Shown here: positions 9,393 to 17,687 of the stretch, one piece after another
Layout: the number at the start of each line of letters is the position of its first letter
Numbering within the stretch: position 1 is the stretch's first letter
Assembly (NCBI GenBank): GCA_024635625.1
Contig: JAGXIQ010000084.1
Span: 1-64,000 of the forward strand
DNA: 64,000 nt
Source of the DNA: Loktanella sp.
GTDB lineage: Bacteria > Pseudomonadota > Alphaproteobacteria > Rhodobacterales > Rhodobacteraceae
Direction of reading: 5' to 3'
The notes under the pieces: model-generated
Databases searched by the model: none
Told to the model about the DNA's origin: nothing
Seen by the model: only the letters and a program-made list of their open reading frames with translations
Translations under genes and position numbers: made by a program

Positions 9393-10594
9393 TCGTATTG
9401 CTCCCGGTAGCGGCGCACGATGTAGAGGGCCAGGACGTTGAGTGCGAGGGTGATGACAAAAAGCGTCAGACCGAGCGCGAAAGCGACCAAGGTTTCGGGG
9501 CTGGCGAAGTCCGTATCGCCGGTCAACTGGCTGACGATTTTAACAGTCACTGTCGTCATCGCCTCGAACGGGTTCAGGGAAATGCGGGCCGCAGCCCCTG
9601 CCCCAAGGACGACAATCATCGTCTCGCCGATCGCGCGTGATGCGGCTAGCAGGATCGCACCGACGATGCCAGGCAGTGCGGCCGGCACTACGACCTGCCG
9701 GATCGTCTCGGATTTGGTGGCACCGAGGCCCAAGGAACCGTCACGCATCGATTGTGGTACGGCGTTGATGATGTCGTCGGACAGCGAACTGACGAAGGGG
9801 ATCAGCATGATGCCCATCACAAGACCAGCAGTCATGACCGAGGAGGCCGAGTCGCCAAATCCCAGCGGCTGGGCAAAGTAGTCGCGCAGGAATGGGCCAA
9901 CGGTGACGAGGGCAAACAGACCGTAGACGATGGTCGGGATGCCGGCCAAAATCTCGATGGCGGGCTTGGCAATGCTGCGGATTCGGGGGGTTGCGTATTC
10001 CGACAAGTAGATCGCGGCGAATAGACCCGTTGGTACTGCAAAGGCCAGCGCAATAAAGCTAATATAGAGTGTACCCCAGAGCAACGGCAGGATGCCAAGG
10101 TCAGAGTTTCCGCGAAAGTTCGGGGACCAGTCAGTAGAGAAAAAGAAGCTCGTCCACGAATACTGACGGAAGAAGTTGATACTTTCGAACAGCATCGAAA
10201 ATACGATGCCGACGGTCGTCATGATGGCAATCGTGGATGCGCCGATCAGCAGACCCTTGATCCACGTCTCGGACGCTGTGCGAGCGCGAAAGGTGTTCGA
10301 TACCTTCATCACCGACAAAACCAGACCCAACAAAGCCAACGCCATGATACCCAGCGGCACCCAGATTGGTGCAGCGCCCCGGTATTCCATGATGCGCGCA
10401 GCGAATAGCCAAACGATAATCGCAAGCATCGCCGGGACGGCGGTGGACAGGATCGCGTTCAGACCGTGCTGTTTTGGCAAAGATGCAAGGTGGCGGATGT
10501 CACCCCCAGATACCGACAACGCGCGGCGACGTGCTAAATAAGACCCGATGATCGACAAAACGATGATGACCAGCAGGGGGAGCGTCAGGGACAT
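9389..10594 (-). CDS. pstC: Phosphate ABC transporter permease PstC
   Basis: A 401-residue inner-membrane permease, partner of PstA. Hydrophobic helices begin at residue 3 (LTLPLLVIIVLSIIGSYLA), and the transport core carries the EAA-type motif DGSLGLGATKSETIRQVVVPAALPGI. SEYATPRIRSIAKPAIEILAGIP is the typical PstC/PstA helix-loop preceding the core. The N-terminal extension with three predicted helices is usual in alphaproteobacterial PstC. It follows pstS by 87 nt, with a strong stem-loop in the gap, and couples to pstA through an ATGA overlap. Confidence 0.95.
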   Translation of the reverse strand: MSLTLPLLVIIVLSIIGSYLARRRALSVSGGDIRHLASLPKQHGLNAILSTAVPAMLAIIVWLFAARIMEYRGAAPIWVPLGIMALALLGLVLSVMKVSNTFRARTASETWIKGLLIGASTIAIMTTVGIVFSMLFESINFFRQYSWTSFFFSTDWSPNFRGNSDLGILPLLWGTLYISFIALAFAVPTGLFAAIYLSEYATPRIRSIAKPAIEILAGIPTIVYGLFALVTVGPFLRDYFAQPLGFGDSASSVMTAGLVMGIMLIPFVSSLSDDIINAVPQSMRDGSLGLGATKSETIRQVVVPAALPGIVGAILLAASRAIGETMIVVLGAGAAARISLNPFEAMTTVTVKIVSQLTGDTDFASPETLVAFALGLTLFVITLALNVLALYIVRRYREQYE

Positions 10595-10628
10595 GGGGCA
10601 GCTTTCTGTCTGACGGACTTCAAGGAAT

Positions 10629-10658
10629 GGACCGGGGGCACAATGGCACCCCCGGTCC
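10629..10658 (-). promoter_or_regulatory. Intercistronic stem-loop between pstS and pstC
   Basis: GGACCGGGGG (10629-10638) and CCCCCGGTCC (10649-10658) are perfect 10-bp inverted repeats separated by a 10-nt loop, lying between the pstS stop and the pstC start. No U-run follows on the minus strand. Such hairpins after a binding-protein gene commonly protect the upstream mRNA from 3' exonucleases or partly terminate, giving more binding protein than permease; that role is inferred. Confidence 0.75.
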
Positions 10659-10681
10659 GGATTTCAAGCCAAGTGGCCAGA

Positions 10682-11716
10682 TTACATGGTAGCTTCGTCA
10701 GCCACGGCCGTCTGCGTGGCAGCCAGCTCCGGATCGGACACCAGACCGTATTCGGCCAGCGGGCCGTCGGGGCCTGCCATGTCATCGCTGACAAAGAATT
10801 CTGTGAATTCCTTCAGGCCGGGAATGACGCCGATGTGTGCTTTTTTGACGTAGAAGAACAGCGGACGCGACACTGGATACTCACCGGTCGAGATGGTCTC
10901 GGTGGATGGCTCTACGCCGCCCATCGTCGCGACCTTCAGCTTGTCGGTGTTGTTTTCGTAGAAGGCCAGACCGAATACGCCGACGCCATTCGGATTTGCA
11001 TCGATGCGGGCCAGCGTTTCAGTGTAGTCGCCGTCGATGTCCACCGATGCACCATCGGTGCGGATCGCCATGCAGGCTTCTGTCGTGGCGTCCTCGTCAG
11101 AGGTGATCGCCATGATCTCTTCCATCGCGCCGGACGATTCGCACCCAGCTTCGATCACGTTGACCTCGAACACTTCACGGGTACCGTGCTTGGTGCCGGG
11201 AATGAACGCCATGATGTCTTCGGCGGGCAGGCTCGGGTCGACGTCAGCCCAAGTTTTGTTCGGGTTTGCGACCATCGCGCCGTCAACCGGCAGTTCGGCG
11301 GCCAGTGCTTTGTACCATTGGTCCTGCGTGAAGGCCGTGAACTCTGGTCCGTCAAACTGGCTTGCAAAGACGATGCCGTCATAGCCGATGCGGACTTCCA
11401 TGATGTCGGTGACGCCAGCTGCGGCACAGGCTTCACGCTCTGAGTCTTTGATGGGACGGGACGCGTTGGCGATGTCGACAGTGTTTTCACCAACGCCTTC
11501 GCAGAAACGTTTCAGACCGGCCGACGAGCCGCCAGATTCCACGACCGGTGTCGGGAAATCGAAGTTCTCGCCAAAGGCTTCAGCGACGATGCTGGCGTAT
11601 GGCAGCACGGTAGAAGATCCGGCAACCTGCACGTTGTCGCGCGACTGGGCACTGGCGATGGTGACTGTGGCGGCAGAGATCGCCAAGGCAGAGGTGGCGA
11701 GTTTCATGAATGACAT
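10682..11716 (-). CDS. pstS: Phosphate ABC transporter substrate-binding protein PstS
   Basis: A 344-residue periplasmic phosphate-binding protein. The first 23 residues form a signal peptide ending TIASA-QS. Phosphate-site motifs are VAGSSTVLPYAS, VESGGSSAGLKRFCEG and DIANASRPIKDSE, with HGTREVFEV later. AGGAG precedes the ATG by 6 nt. It is the first gene of the pstSCAB-phoU-phoB run, and a Pho box sits about 80 nt upstream. The length is that of the longer alphaproteobacterial PstS type. Confidence 0.96.
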   Translation of the reverse strand: MSFMKLATSALAISAATVTIASAQSRDNVQVAGSSTVLPYASIVAEAFGENFDFPTPVVESGGSSAGLKRFCEGVGENTVDIANASRPIKDSEREACAAAGVTDIMEVRIGYDGIVFASQFDGPEFTAFTQDQWYKALAAELPVDGAMVANPNKTWADVDPSLPAEDIMAFIPGTKHGTREVFEVNVIEAGCESSGAMEEIMAITSDEDATTEACMAIRTDGASVDIDGDYTETLARIDANPNGVGVFGLAFYENNTDKLKVATMGGVEPSTETISTGEYPVSRPLFFYVKKAHIGVIPGLKEFTEFFVSDDMAGPDGPLAEYGLVSDPELAATQTAVADEATM

Positions 11717-11796
11717 TTGTTGCTCCTGTCAGGCTTCATGGGTTGAACCTTGTCCGGCCCAACCGCTGCCGACCACCTATGGCCCGGCAACTACGC

Positions 11797-11829
11797 TTTT
11801 GTGACAGTCCTGTAAAAGTTTTATGACAG
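11797..11829 (-). promoter_or_regulatory. Pho box: three tandem 11-bp units
   Basis: Read on the minus strand, the site is CTGTCATAAAA, CTTTTACAGGA, CTGTCACAAAA: three 11-bp units whose 7-bp cores CTGTCAT, CTTTTAC and CTGTCAC match or approach the PhoB half-site consensus CTGTCAT. The outer two match at 7/7 and 6/7, the middle one is degenerate. It lies 81-113 nt upstream of the pstS ATG, pointing toward pst genes. PhoB activation of pstSCAB-phoU-phoB is inferred. The rest of the 290-nt gap (11717-12005) shows no other gene. Confidence 0.88.
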
Positions 11830-12005
11830 AGCGAAAGTTAATGTGTCGGTAGGCAAACTATTGTCGGCTAGCTTTCTGTTGGCCTGCATTATTAAAGGTT
11901 ATCAAAAACCCGCAAAAATGCTCAATGGCTCTTACCAGCCTCGGTGGAATTCAAATTTCGAGATAGGGTATGAGCGTGGCTATGTTGGCTGCACAATAGT
12001 GATCC

Positions 12006-13016
12006 CTAGATCGTCGGCAGGATAACAGTACAGGTCGTACCCTGCCCTAACGTGCTGTCGATCACCAGCCGGCCCCTGTGCCGGTTCACAATATGCTTAA
12101 CGATGGCCAGCCCCAGACCGGTGCCGCCCAACGCGCGGCTGCGGTGGGTGTCGACGCGGTAAAATCGCTCTGTCAGGCGCGGAATATGATGCTGGGCGAT
12201 TCCCGGTCCGTGGTCCTGCACGTGCAGGGCCAATCCCTCGCTTCGCAGGCCCCGGTGATAGGTTGCCGAGTCTAGATTAATATTGAGCACCCCTGCACTG
12301 CCGCCATATTTGATCGCGTTTTCAATCAGATTACCGATCACTTGTCGGATTTGGTTGGCATCCGCCCGCACCTGCGTCCCGTTGCTGGCATCGGTTAATG
12401 TAACGACGACACCCGACGCCGCGATCACCGGTTCCAAATCGCCAAGGGTCGCCGCGACAAGCGCGCCCAGATCAACAGCTGCGACCGGGCGCATCCGCTC
12501 GCCCTCTTCGACTCTGCTAAGTGACAACAGATCGTCAACAAGCTGGGTCATCCGTAGGGTTTCACGCTCCATGATTCCCAAAAAACGCTCGCGGGCGGTG
12601 GCGTCGTTCCGGGCAGCACCGCGCAACGTCTCTATGAAACCCTGAAGCGCCGTCAGGGGTGTGCGCAGTTCGTGGCTAACGTTTGCTACGAAGTCGCGGC
12701 GCAATTGACCTACCTCTTCGGCGGCGGTTCGATCCTCAAACGTCAGAATGACACGACGGCCTTCAGGCACGATATGGACCGCCCAAGTCGTATCACGTGC
12801 ACCATCACGGCCCAACCAGCGAGTTTGGAGCGGTTGGCCGCTGCGCAAAGACGTCTCTATCGCCTCCAGCGTGATCGGTTGGCGCAGCGCATTGATATAG
12901 TGCCGCCCCACCACGTGACTGCCTAGTACCCCTGCAAGGGCTGGACTGATGGCGGCTACGGTTTGGGTTTCGTCAATTAACATCACCGGAAACGGAAGTG
13001 ATGTAACGGAAATCAT
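12006..13016 (-). CDS. phoR: Phosphate regulon sensor histidine kinase PhoR (no membrane segment)
   Basis: A 336-residue kinase. A PAS domain spans about 5-110 (SLPFPVMLIDETQTV near its start). The H-box FVANVSHELRTPLTAL follows, then the N-box NLIENAIKYGG, the G1 box DHGPGI and the G2 box GGTGLGLAIVKHI. PhoR phosphorylates PhoB when phosphate is scarce. Unlike E. coli PhoR, no N-terminal membrane helices are present, so it should be cytosolic. An in-frame TTG six codons upstream (13034) is preceded by a stop, so the gene is not longer. It precedes the pst operon in the same direction but is separated by 290 nt and the Pho box. The symbol rests on this context. Confidence 0.9.
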   Translation of the reverse strand: MISVTSLPFPVMLIDETQTVAAISPALAGVLGSHVVGRHYINALRQPITLEAIETSLRSGQPLQTRWLGRDGARDTTWAVHIVPEGRRVILTFEDRTAAEEVGQLRRDFVANVSHELRTPLTALQGFIETLRGAARNDATARERFLGIMERETLRMTQLVDDLLSLSRVEEGERMRPVAAVDLGALVAATLGDLEPVIAASGVVVTLTDASNGTQVRADANQIRQVIGNLIENAIKYGGSAGVLNINLDSATYHRGLRSEGLALHVQDHGPGIAQHHIPRLTERFYRVDTHRSRALGGTGLGLAIVKHIVNRHRGRLVIDSTLGQGTTCTVILPTI

Positions 13017-13167
13017 TGCTAATTCGGTTTTCAACTAGGATATCCGTGCGACACGGTGGACCTGCGACATCATGATACTATGTGGCTTCACTAGAACGAC
13101 CTCTGCATGTTTCACGAGTCCATGTCACTTTTTTTGACGTTACCACGACCAGAAAAGGACAAGGCAC

Positions 13168-13542
13168 GTGATTGTCTTGACGAACCCGGCGCCGATACGC
13201 GCGCAGGCCAAAGCCCGGCTGTTGATTGTCGGAGATATTGCGATCTGGCAGCGGGCCGGGCGCAGGATACCCGCGTCCGTCGGCGTACAATTCGCCAACT
13301 TGTCAGAGGTTACCACCTGCTTCCTACATACGATCAGTCTGGAGATCGTGATTTCTCCGGTTATTGGGCAAGGTTACGATGCCATTGACGTAGCCGCGGT
13401 ATTGGCAAACTGCGGTTACCGCGGCCGCTATCGCTGCTTGGCGGATTGCCTGCCGAACCTGGACTTGATCCGGCAGGAGGTCGCTATGATTGCACCTGAC
13501 CTCGATTTCGAAATTGTCAGGGCGGCAGACTTGGCCATTTAG
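13168..13542 (+). CDS. Hypothetical protein, possibly a degenerate receiver-like domain
   Basis: A 124-residue protein starting at a GTG with AAAAGG about 10 nt upstream. I do not recognise it. The pattern of short hydrophobic strands followed by helices (RLLIVGDIAIW, SLEIVISPVIGQGYDAIDV, AAVLANCGYRGRYRCLA) resembles a response-regulator receiver fold, but the acidic pair, phospho-Asp and Lys are not recognisable. It sits divergent from phoR and converges on the PLP enzyme, whose stop overlaps its own by 3 nt. Composition matches its neighbours, which favours a real gene. Function unknown; any link to phosphate sensing is only positional. Confidence 0.6.
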   Translation: MIVLTNPAPIRAQAKARLLIVGDIAIWQRAGRRIPASVGVQFANLSEVTTCFLHTISLEIVISPVIGQGYDAIDVAAVLANCGYRGRYRCLADCLPNLDLIRQEVAMIAPDLDFEIVRAADLAI

Positions 13543-14732
13543 CCTTGCGTTGCTGCAGCAACGGCAGCACGTAATTCCCCGATCAGTAAATCCGGATCCT
13601 CTACGCCGACCGATACGCGAAAGAATCCCTCGGTAATACCAAGGGCCGCGCGGCCTTCCGGTGTCAGACCACGATGAGAAGACGACGGGGGATGCGACAG
13701 GGTCGTGCCAATGTCGCCAAGCGTGGGTGCAAAAGCGATATCTGGGGCCGCACGCGTCAGCCGGTTCGCCGCGTCGCGTCCACCTTGAAGGGCAAACGAC
13801 AGCATGTTGCCGCCCTGCCCGCCCAGCAACGCCACGGCACGGTTATGGTCCGGATGATCGGGCCGCGTGGGGTATAGAACCTGCGCCACACCGGGCATCT
13901 GCGCAAGCGCATCCGCGAGCAGGCGCGCATTGTCCTGTGCCGCACGATACCGAAGATGGAAGGAATGCAGCCCCCGTTCGGCCAGCCAGCAGTCGAAGGG
14001 GCTTGGTGTCAGACCCCACGTCACGTTGGCATCATTGATCTGCCGGCGTAGGTCTGCGTCTTGCGTTGCGACATAGCCCAATGTTGCGTCTGAATGCCCG
14101 GCCAACAGCTTCGTCACCGAATGTACGACAATATCGGCGCCAGCCAGCAACGGCTTGTAAGCTACGGGAGTCGTGAATGTATTGTCGACAACCAGCAGGA
14201 TGCCGCGATCTTTTGCAAGAGCAACGATGCCTTCCATATCGGCAACACGGATCGTGGGATTTGACACGACCTCTACTAAGATCATACGCGTATTTGGCCT
14301 AATCGCCGCCGCCATTGCCCCGGCATCGGTGGGATCGGCCAGGGACGTTTCTATACCCAATCGCGGCAGGTCCTGCGCCATCAAGCGCAGGCTGCGGCCG
14401 TATAACTGATCACCACCAAGCACATGATCGCCGGCTTTCAGCAGTCCGAGGAACACCGCGCCGATGGCCGACATACCGGACCCGGTCACGATACCACCGC
14501 CAGAGGCGGCCTCTACCCCCTCCAACATGTCGATCTTTTCAGCCAGAACCTGCGCGTTTGGGTGACCTTCGCGAGAGTAGGTGTAGCCGGACTTGTCCGC
14601 ATACTGCGCATCAAGCGCGTCGGGATCGGGCGAGCTATAGACGACAGAAGGTTGCAGTGGCGTCACGACCGGACGAGAAACCGAAGTCGGCCATTCCGTG
14701 CGGCGGACGATACTCTTTAGTGGCGTTTTCAT
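13539..14732 (-). CDS. PLP-dependent cystathionine gamma-synthase/beta-lyase family enzyme
   Basis: A 397-residue fold-type I PLP enzyme of the Cys/Met metabolism family. The cofactor Lys is in VVHSVTKLLAGHSDATLGYV, the PLP-ring Asp in LLVVDNTFTTPV, and YTYSREGHPNAQVLAEKI gives the tetramer-partner phosphate contacts. The C-terminal SLGxxxTL-like motif reads TLGDIGTTLSHP and RVSVGVEDPDLLIGEL. Whether it is a cystathionine beta-lyase (MetC), a gamma-synthase (MetB) or a related sulfhydrylase or gamma-lyase cannot be settled by eye, so no symbol is given. The ATG overlaps the stop of the upstream carbonic anhydrase gene (TGATG), indicating coupling. Confidence 0.88.
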   Translation of the reverse strand: MKTPLKSIVRRTEWPTSVSRPVVTPLQPSVVYSSPDPDALDAQYADKSGYTYSREGHPNAQVLAEKIDMLEGVEAASGGGIVTGSGMSAIGAVFLGLLKAGDHVLGGDQLYGRSLRLMAQDLPRLGIETSLADPTDAGAMAAAIRPNTRMILVEVVSNPTIRVADMEGIVALAKDRGILLVVDNTFTTPVAYKPLLAGADIVVHSVTKLLAGHSDATLGYVATQDADLRRQINDANVTWGLTPSPFDCWLAERGLHSFHLRYRAAQDNARLLADALAQMPGVAQVLYPTRPDHPDHNRAVALLGGQGGNMLSFALQGGRDAANRLTRAAPDIAFAPTLGDIGTTLSHPPSSSHRGLTPEGRAALGITEGFFRVSVGVEDPDLLIGELRAAVAAATQG

Positions 14733-15253
14733 CAAATTTCTTTCAGTTTGCGTGCAAAGCGCGCGGCGTTTTCACTGTAATGTAAAGCAGAGGCGCGCAA
14801 CCCGTTGATTGCCGCTTCGTCCAACTGGCGCACGACCTTACCGGGCGCACCGACGACCAAAGACCCGTCAGGGATTACTTTGCCCTCCGTTACCAGCGCA
14901 CCGGCACCGATTAGGCAGTTTTCACCAATTATGGCGCCATTCAGGATTGTGGCGCCCATCCCGACCAGACTGTTGGCCCCAATGGTGCAGCCGTGAAGCA
15001 TCGCTTTGTGTCCGATGGTACAGCCGGCGCCAATTGTCATTGGGAATCCCATGTCGGTGTGCAAAACGCTGTTTTCTTGAATATTTGTGCGAGCGCCGAC
15101 CGCGATCACCTCGTTGTCGCCGCGCAATGTCGCGCCGAACCAGACACTGGATCCTTCTGCTAACGTCACGCGGCCCATGACATTTGCACCGGGTGCAATC
15201 CATACGTCCGCAGCGATGTCAGGCGATGCATCGCCCAATTTATAGACGGCCAT
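14732..15253 (-). CDS. Gamma-carbonic anhydrase family protein
   Basis: A 173-residue left-handed beta-helix protein of the gamma-CA/YrdA/PaaY group, with hexapeptide repeats through residues 10-150. [25 protein letters not shown] and [12 protein letters not shown] place the Arg/Asp/Gln and three zinc-ligand His positions of gamma-carbonic anhydrases. Such proteins hydrate CO2 or act as metal-dependent acyl/thioester hydrolases; the activity here is not provable. GGAG precedes the ATG by about 7 nt. It lies 1 nt downstream of gmk and is coupled to the PLP-enzyme gene. Confidence 0.9.
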   Translation of the reverse strand: MAVYKLGDASPDIAADVWIAPGANVMGRVTLAEGSSVWFGATLRGDNEVIAVGARTNIQENSVLHTDMGFPMTIGAGCTIGHKAMLHGCTIGANSLVGMGATILNGAIIGENCLIGAGALVTEGKVIPDGSLVVGAPGKVVRQLDEAAINGLRASALHYSENAARFARKLKEI

Positions 15254-15254
15254 T

Positions 15255-15890
15255 TTAGCGCTCCTCGAATTCGCGTTGCAGGGTGCGAACGTGATCTAGC
15301 AGGTCAGGCTGTTGCGCCCGGCGCAGACGCTCTGCACTGATGATTGTGCGCAATTGCGCTTCGGTGGTATTTAAATCGTCGTTCACAAGGACGTAGTCGT
15401 ATCCGTCCCAATGGCTGATTTCATCCCAGCTTTTTTGCATCCGGCGATCGATGGTATCAGGGTCGTCCTGTCCCCGTTCCACCAACCTGCGATGTAGTTC
15501 CGTAATCGACGGCGGCAGAATAAATATCGATAGAACAGCATCTTGCAGGTCAGAGTTACTGATTTGCTGTGCCCCCTGCCAATCCACGTCGAACAGCACA
15601 TCGCGTCCCAGCTCGATCGCCGTCTGAACGGGTGCCTTGGGGCTGCCGTAATAATTATCAAAGACGCGGGCATGTTCCAGCATCCCGCGATCATCGACCA
15701 GCTTGCGGAAGGCGGGTTCAGTCACGAAATGATAATCCGCGCCGTCCACCTCTCCGGCCCTCGGCTGCCGCGTTGTTGCCGAAACTGAAAACGACAACGC
15801 TGTATCCCAGACCATTAGCCGCTTGGCGAGAGTGGATTTGCCGGCGCCCGAAGGCGACGACAGAATAATCAATAAACCACGTCTTGCCAT
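15255..15890 (-). CDS. gmk: Guanylate kinase
   Basis: A 211-residue enzyme that phosphorylates GMP to GDP. The P-loop is [15 protein letters not shown] near the N-terminus, followed by the GMP-binding region [21 protein letters not shown] and [14 protein letters not shown]. The start MARRGLL at 15888-15890 matches the usual short N-terminus; the 14 extra upstream residues belong to the frame overlapping yicC. It lies 4 nt downstream of the yicC stop, a very common bacterial pairing. Confidence 0.97.
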   Translation of the reverse strand: MARRGLLIILSSPSGAGKSTLAKRLMVWDTALSFSVSATTRQPRAGEVDGADYHFVTEPAFRKLVDDRGMLEHARVFDNYYGSPKAPVQTAIELGRDVLFDVDWQGAQQISNSDLQDAVLSIFILPPSITELHRRLVERGQDDPDTIDRRMQKSWDEISHWDGYDYVLVNDDLNTTEAQLRTIISAERLRRAQQPDLLDHVRTLQREFEER

Positions 15891-15894
15891 GGGG

Positions 15895-16782
15895 TTATTC
15901 CACGTTTTGTATCTGTTCGCGCATCTGGTCAACGACCAGTTTCATCGCAAGGCCGACCTGCGTCAGGTCAATGTCCTGCGATTTGGCGCATAGGGTGTTG
16001 ACCTCGCGGTTGAATTCCTGAGCCAGAAAATCAAGGCGACGACCCGCGGGGCCTTCGTCTTCTACGATATCCCAGGCCGCGGCCACGTGGGCTTGCAGTC
16101 TATCCAATTCCTCGGTCACGTCCTGTTTGATCGCTAGCACAGCAAGTTCCTGAACAAGTCGTGCATCGTCGTCGCCGGTGACTTCAATGATCCGTGCATA
16201 AGCATCGCGCAGGGCATGACGGACCTTTGGTTGGCGCGCGGTGGACAGTGTTCTGGTTTGATCAATGAGCGCGCGCATCCGGTCCAACTGGTCGGCGAGG
16301 ATCTGTTGCAATGCAGCCCCCTCGTGAGCGCGCATGGAACGAAAGTCTGATAGCAGGGGCGCAATATCCGTCGATAAAGCTGCGATCAGTCCTGCATCGT
16401 CTGGTTGAGAGGCCGTTTGCGACCAGACACCACGGGCGGCCAATACGTCTGCCGCAGTCGGCTGGCCCAACGTCACACCGGCGGCAAAGGCCCGTTCTTG
16501 GACAAGGTCAAGAGCACGCAACACCCTGTCCAGCTGGGCCTCGTCAATGTTAAGATCGACAGCTTCAGACGTCCGGGTAAGCCGCAGATTGACCGTCACC
16601 GTTCCACGTTCTAGCGCTTTACCAAGGGCTGCACGCAGCGTTTGGTCTAGCTTATCCATACCTTCTGGCAGGCGCGTCCGGATGTCGAGGCCGCGCCCGT
16701 TCACCCCGCGCATGTCCCACTGCCAAGTGGCATTCTCTGTCTGGCCGGTGCGGCTGGCAAAAGCCGTCATCGAATGGGTCAT
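15895..16782 (-). CDS. yicC: YicC-family endoribonuclease
   Basis: A 295-residue protein with both YicC-like domains. The N-terminal [13 protein letters not shown] and the conserved [19 protein letters not shown], and the C-terminal [24 protein letters not shown], are diagnostic. E. coli YicC is an RNase that affects RyhB decay. AGGAAAG lies about 6 nt before the ATG. It heads the yicC-gmk-carbonic anhydrase-PLP enzyme run. Confidence 0.94.
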   Translation of the reverse strand: MTHSMTAFASRTGQTENATWQWDMRGVNGRGLDIRTRLPEGMDKLDQTLRAALGKALERGTVTVNLRLTRTSEAVDLNIDEAQLDRVLRALDLVQERAFAAGVTLGQPTAADVLAARGVWSQTASQPDDAGLIAALSTDIAPLLSDFRSMRAHEGAALQQILADQLDRMRALIDQTRTLSTARQPKVRHALRDAYARIIEVTGDDDARLVQELAVLAIKQDVTEELDRLQAHVAAAWDIVEDEGPAGRRLDFLAQEFNREVNTLCAKSQDIDLTQVGLAMKLVVDQMREQIQNVE

Positions 16783-16869
16783 CTGTCACTTTCCTGTCGC
16801 GATACACGCACCTAAGTGAATTCTGGCGACGGGGGCAAGGGGGCCGCTGCGTCCTAAGGGCATTAACCC

Positions 16870-16886
16870 CTTAAGACTTTCTTAAG
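16870..16886. promoter_or_regulatory. Paired CTTAAG palindromes upstream of the PAS gene
   Basis: Two identical 6-bp palindromes CTTAAG begin at 16870 and 16881, exactly 11 bp apart, so they face the same side of the helix. The surrounding 16860-16935 stretch is unusually AT-rich for this genome, and lies in the divergent gap between yicC and the PAS-domain gene. A regulator site or promoter is possible; no known factor is assigned. Confidence 0.25.
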
Positions 16887-16977
16887 TGATTTTGCTAAAA
16901 TCAAAGTTTAATATTCTCTTAACAGCAGCCGGACAAATCTCGGATCGGCGGCGTCGTTTGATAGAGAAAGATGTATC

Positions 16978-17619
16978 ATGTTTGATCGGATCGACCTGCC
17001 CGGTAGCCACAACCCTCGTCGTTCCCGCCTGCCCGAGACAGAACAGGCCGTTCTAAACCTGTTGGAAACCGATTGGCGGCAGATGTGCAGTGGCGACGTG
17101 ATCCCGTCCGATGCCCAACTTGATCCTCACGCGTTGCACGATGCTCTGCCGCACGCGTTCTTGCTGCACCGTACTGCCCCCCCCGGCGCGGTACGTGTTT
17201 GGGTGGCTGGGCAACGCTTGCATGACCTGCTGCGAATGGACCCGCGCGGCATGTCTTTTGGTGCCTTTTTCACCGCTGCCGCCCGCGACATCGCAATGAA
17301 TATTGTTGATAGCGCGTTCGACGAACCCGCCATCGTTGGGTTGCCCCTAACCGCTGCACGCGGGCTGGGCCGCGAGCCGATGCTGGCAGAATTACTTCTC
17401 TTGCCAATGCAGGACGCTGCCGGGCAGACGACACGGATGATGGGCGCGCTGGTCGCTGGCGGACCGTTGAATAACCGTACTTATCGGTTCGATATCGCGA
17501 GCGACGCTGTTCTGCGCCACGATAGCATGAGCTTGCCGTTTCGCGATCGTCGCAGCAATCGCAGCCAACCTATGCCGACGCAGCGACCAAAGTTGCGCCT
17601 TGTCGTCAATAACAGCTAG
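16978..17619 (+). CDS. PAS-domain protein (PAS_5-like), single domain
   Basis: A 213-residue cytosolic protein with no output domain. The central region (about 30-165) reads like the PAS_5 family common in alphaproteobacteria: LLETDWRQMC, LHDALPHAFLLHR, VRVWVAGQRLHDLLRMDPRGMSFGAFF and LLLPMQDAAGQTTRMMGALV. The tail is basic and low complexity. Family members often have regulatory roles (for example cell-cycle or stress signalling in Caulobacter), but the function here is unknown. Convergent with the DAHP synthase gene across a shared terminator. Confidence 0.8.
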   Translation: MFDRIDLPGSHNPRRSRLPETEQAVLNLLETDWRQMCSGDVIPSDAQLDPHALHDALPHAFLLHRTAPPGAVRVWVAGQRLHDLLRMDPRGMSFGAFFTAAARDIAMNIVDSAFDEPAIVGLPLTAARGLGREPMLAELLLLPMQDAAGQTTRMMGALVAGGPLNNRTYRFDIASDAVLRHDSMSLPFRDRRSNRSQPMPTQRPKLRLVVNNS

Positions 17620-17641
17620 TTCGAACCGAGGCTAAAATGCA

Positions 17642-17667
17642 GAAAGGCGCGCCATCGGGCGCCTTTC
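17642..17667. terminator. Shared terminator between the PAS gene and aroG
   Basis: GAAAGGCGC (17642-17650) pairs with GCGCCTTTC (17659-17667) across an 8-nt loop. It lies between two convergent stop codons (17619 and 17688), and T-rich sequence on the minus-strand side fits use by both genes. Confidence 0.8.
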
Positions 17668-17687
17668 AATAAATCAGTTTTGATGAT

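Noticed and set aside
13107-13150. TGTCAC and TGACGT near the phoR-hypothetical gap as a Pho box
   Set aside because: Units are not 11 bp apart, and the second has one match to the core.
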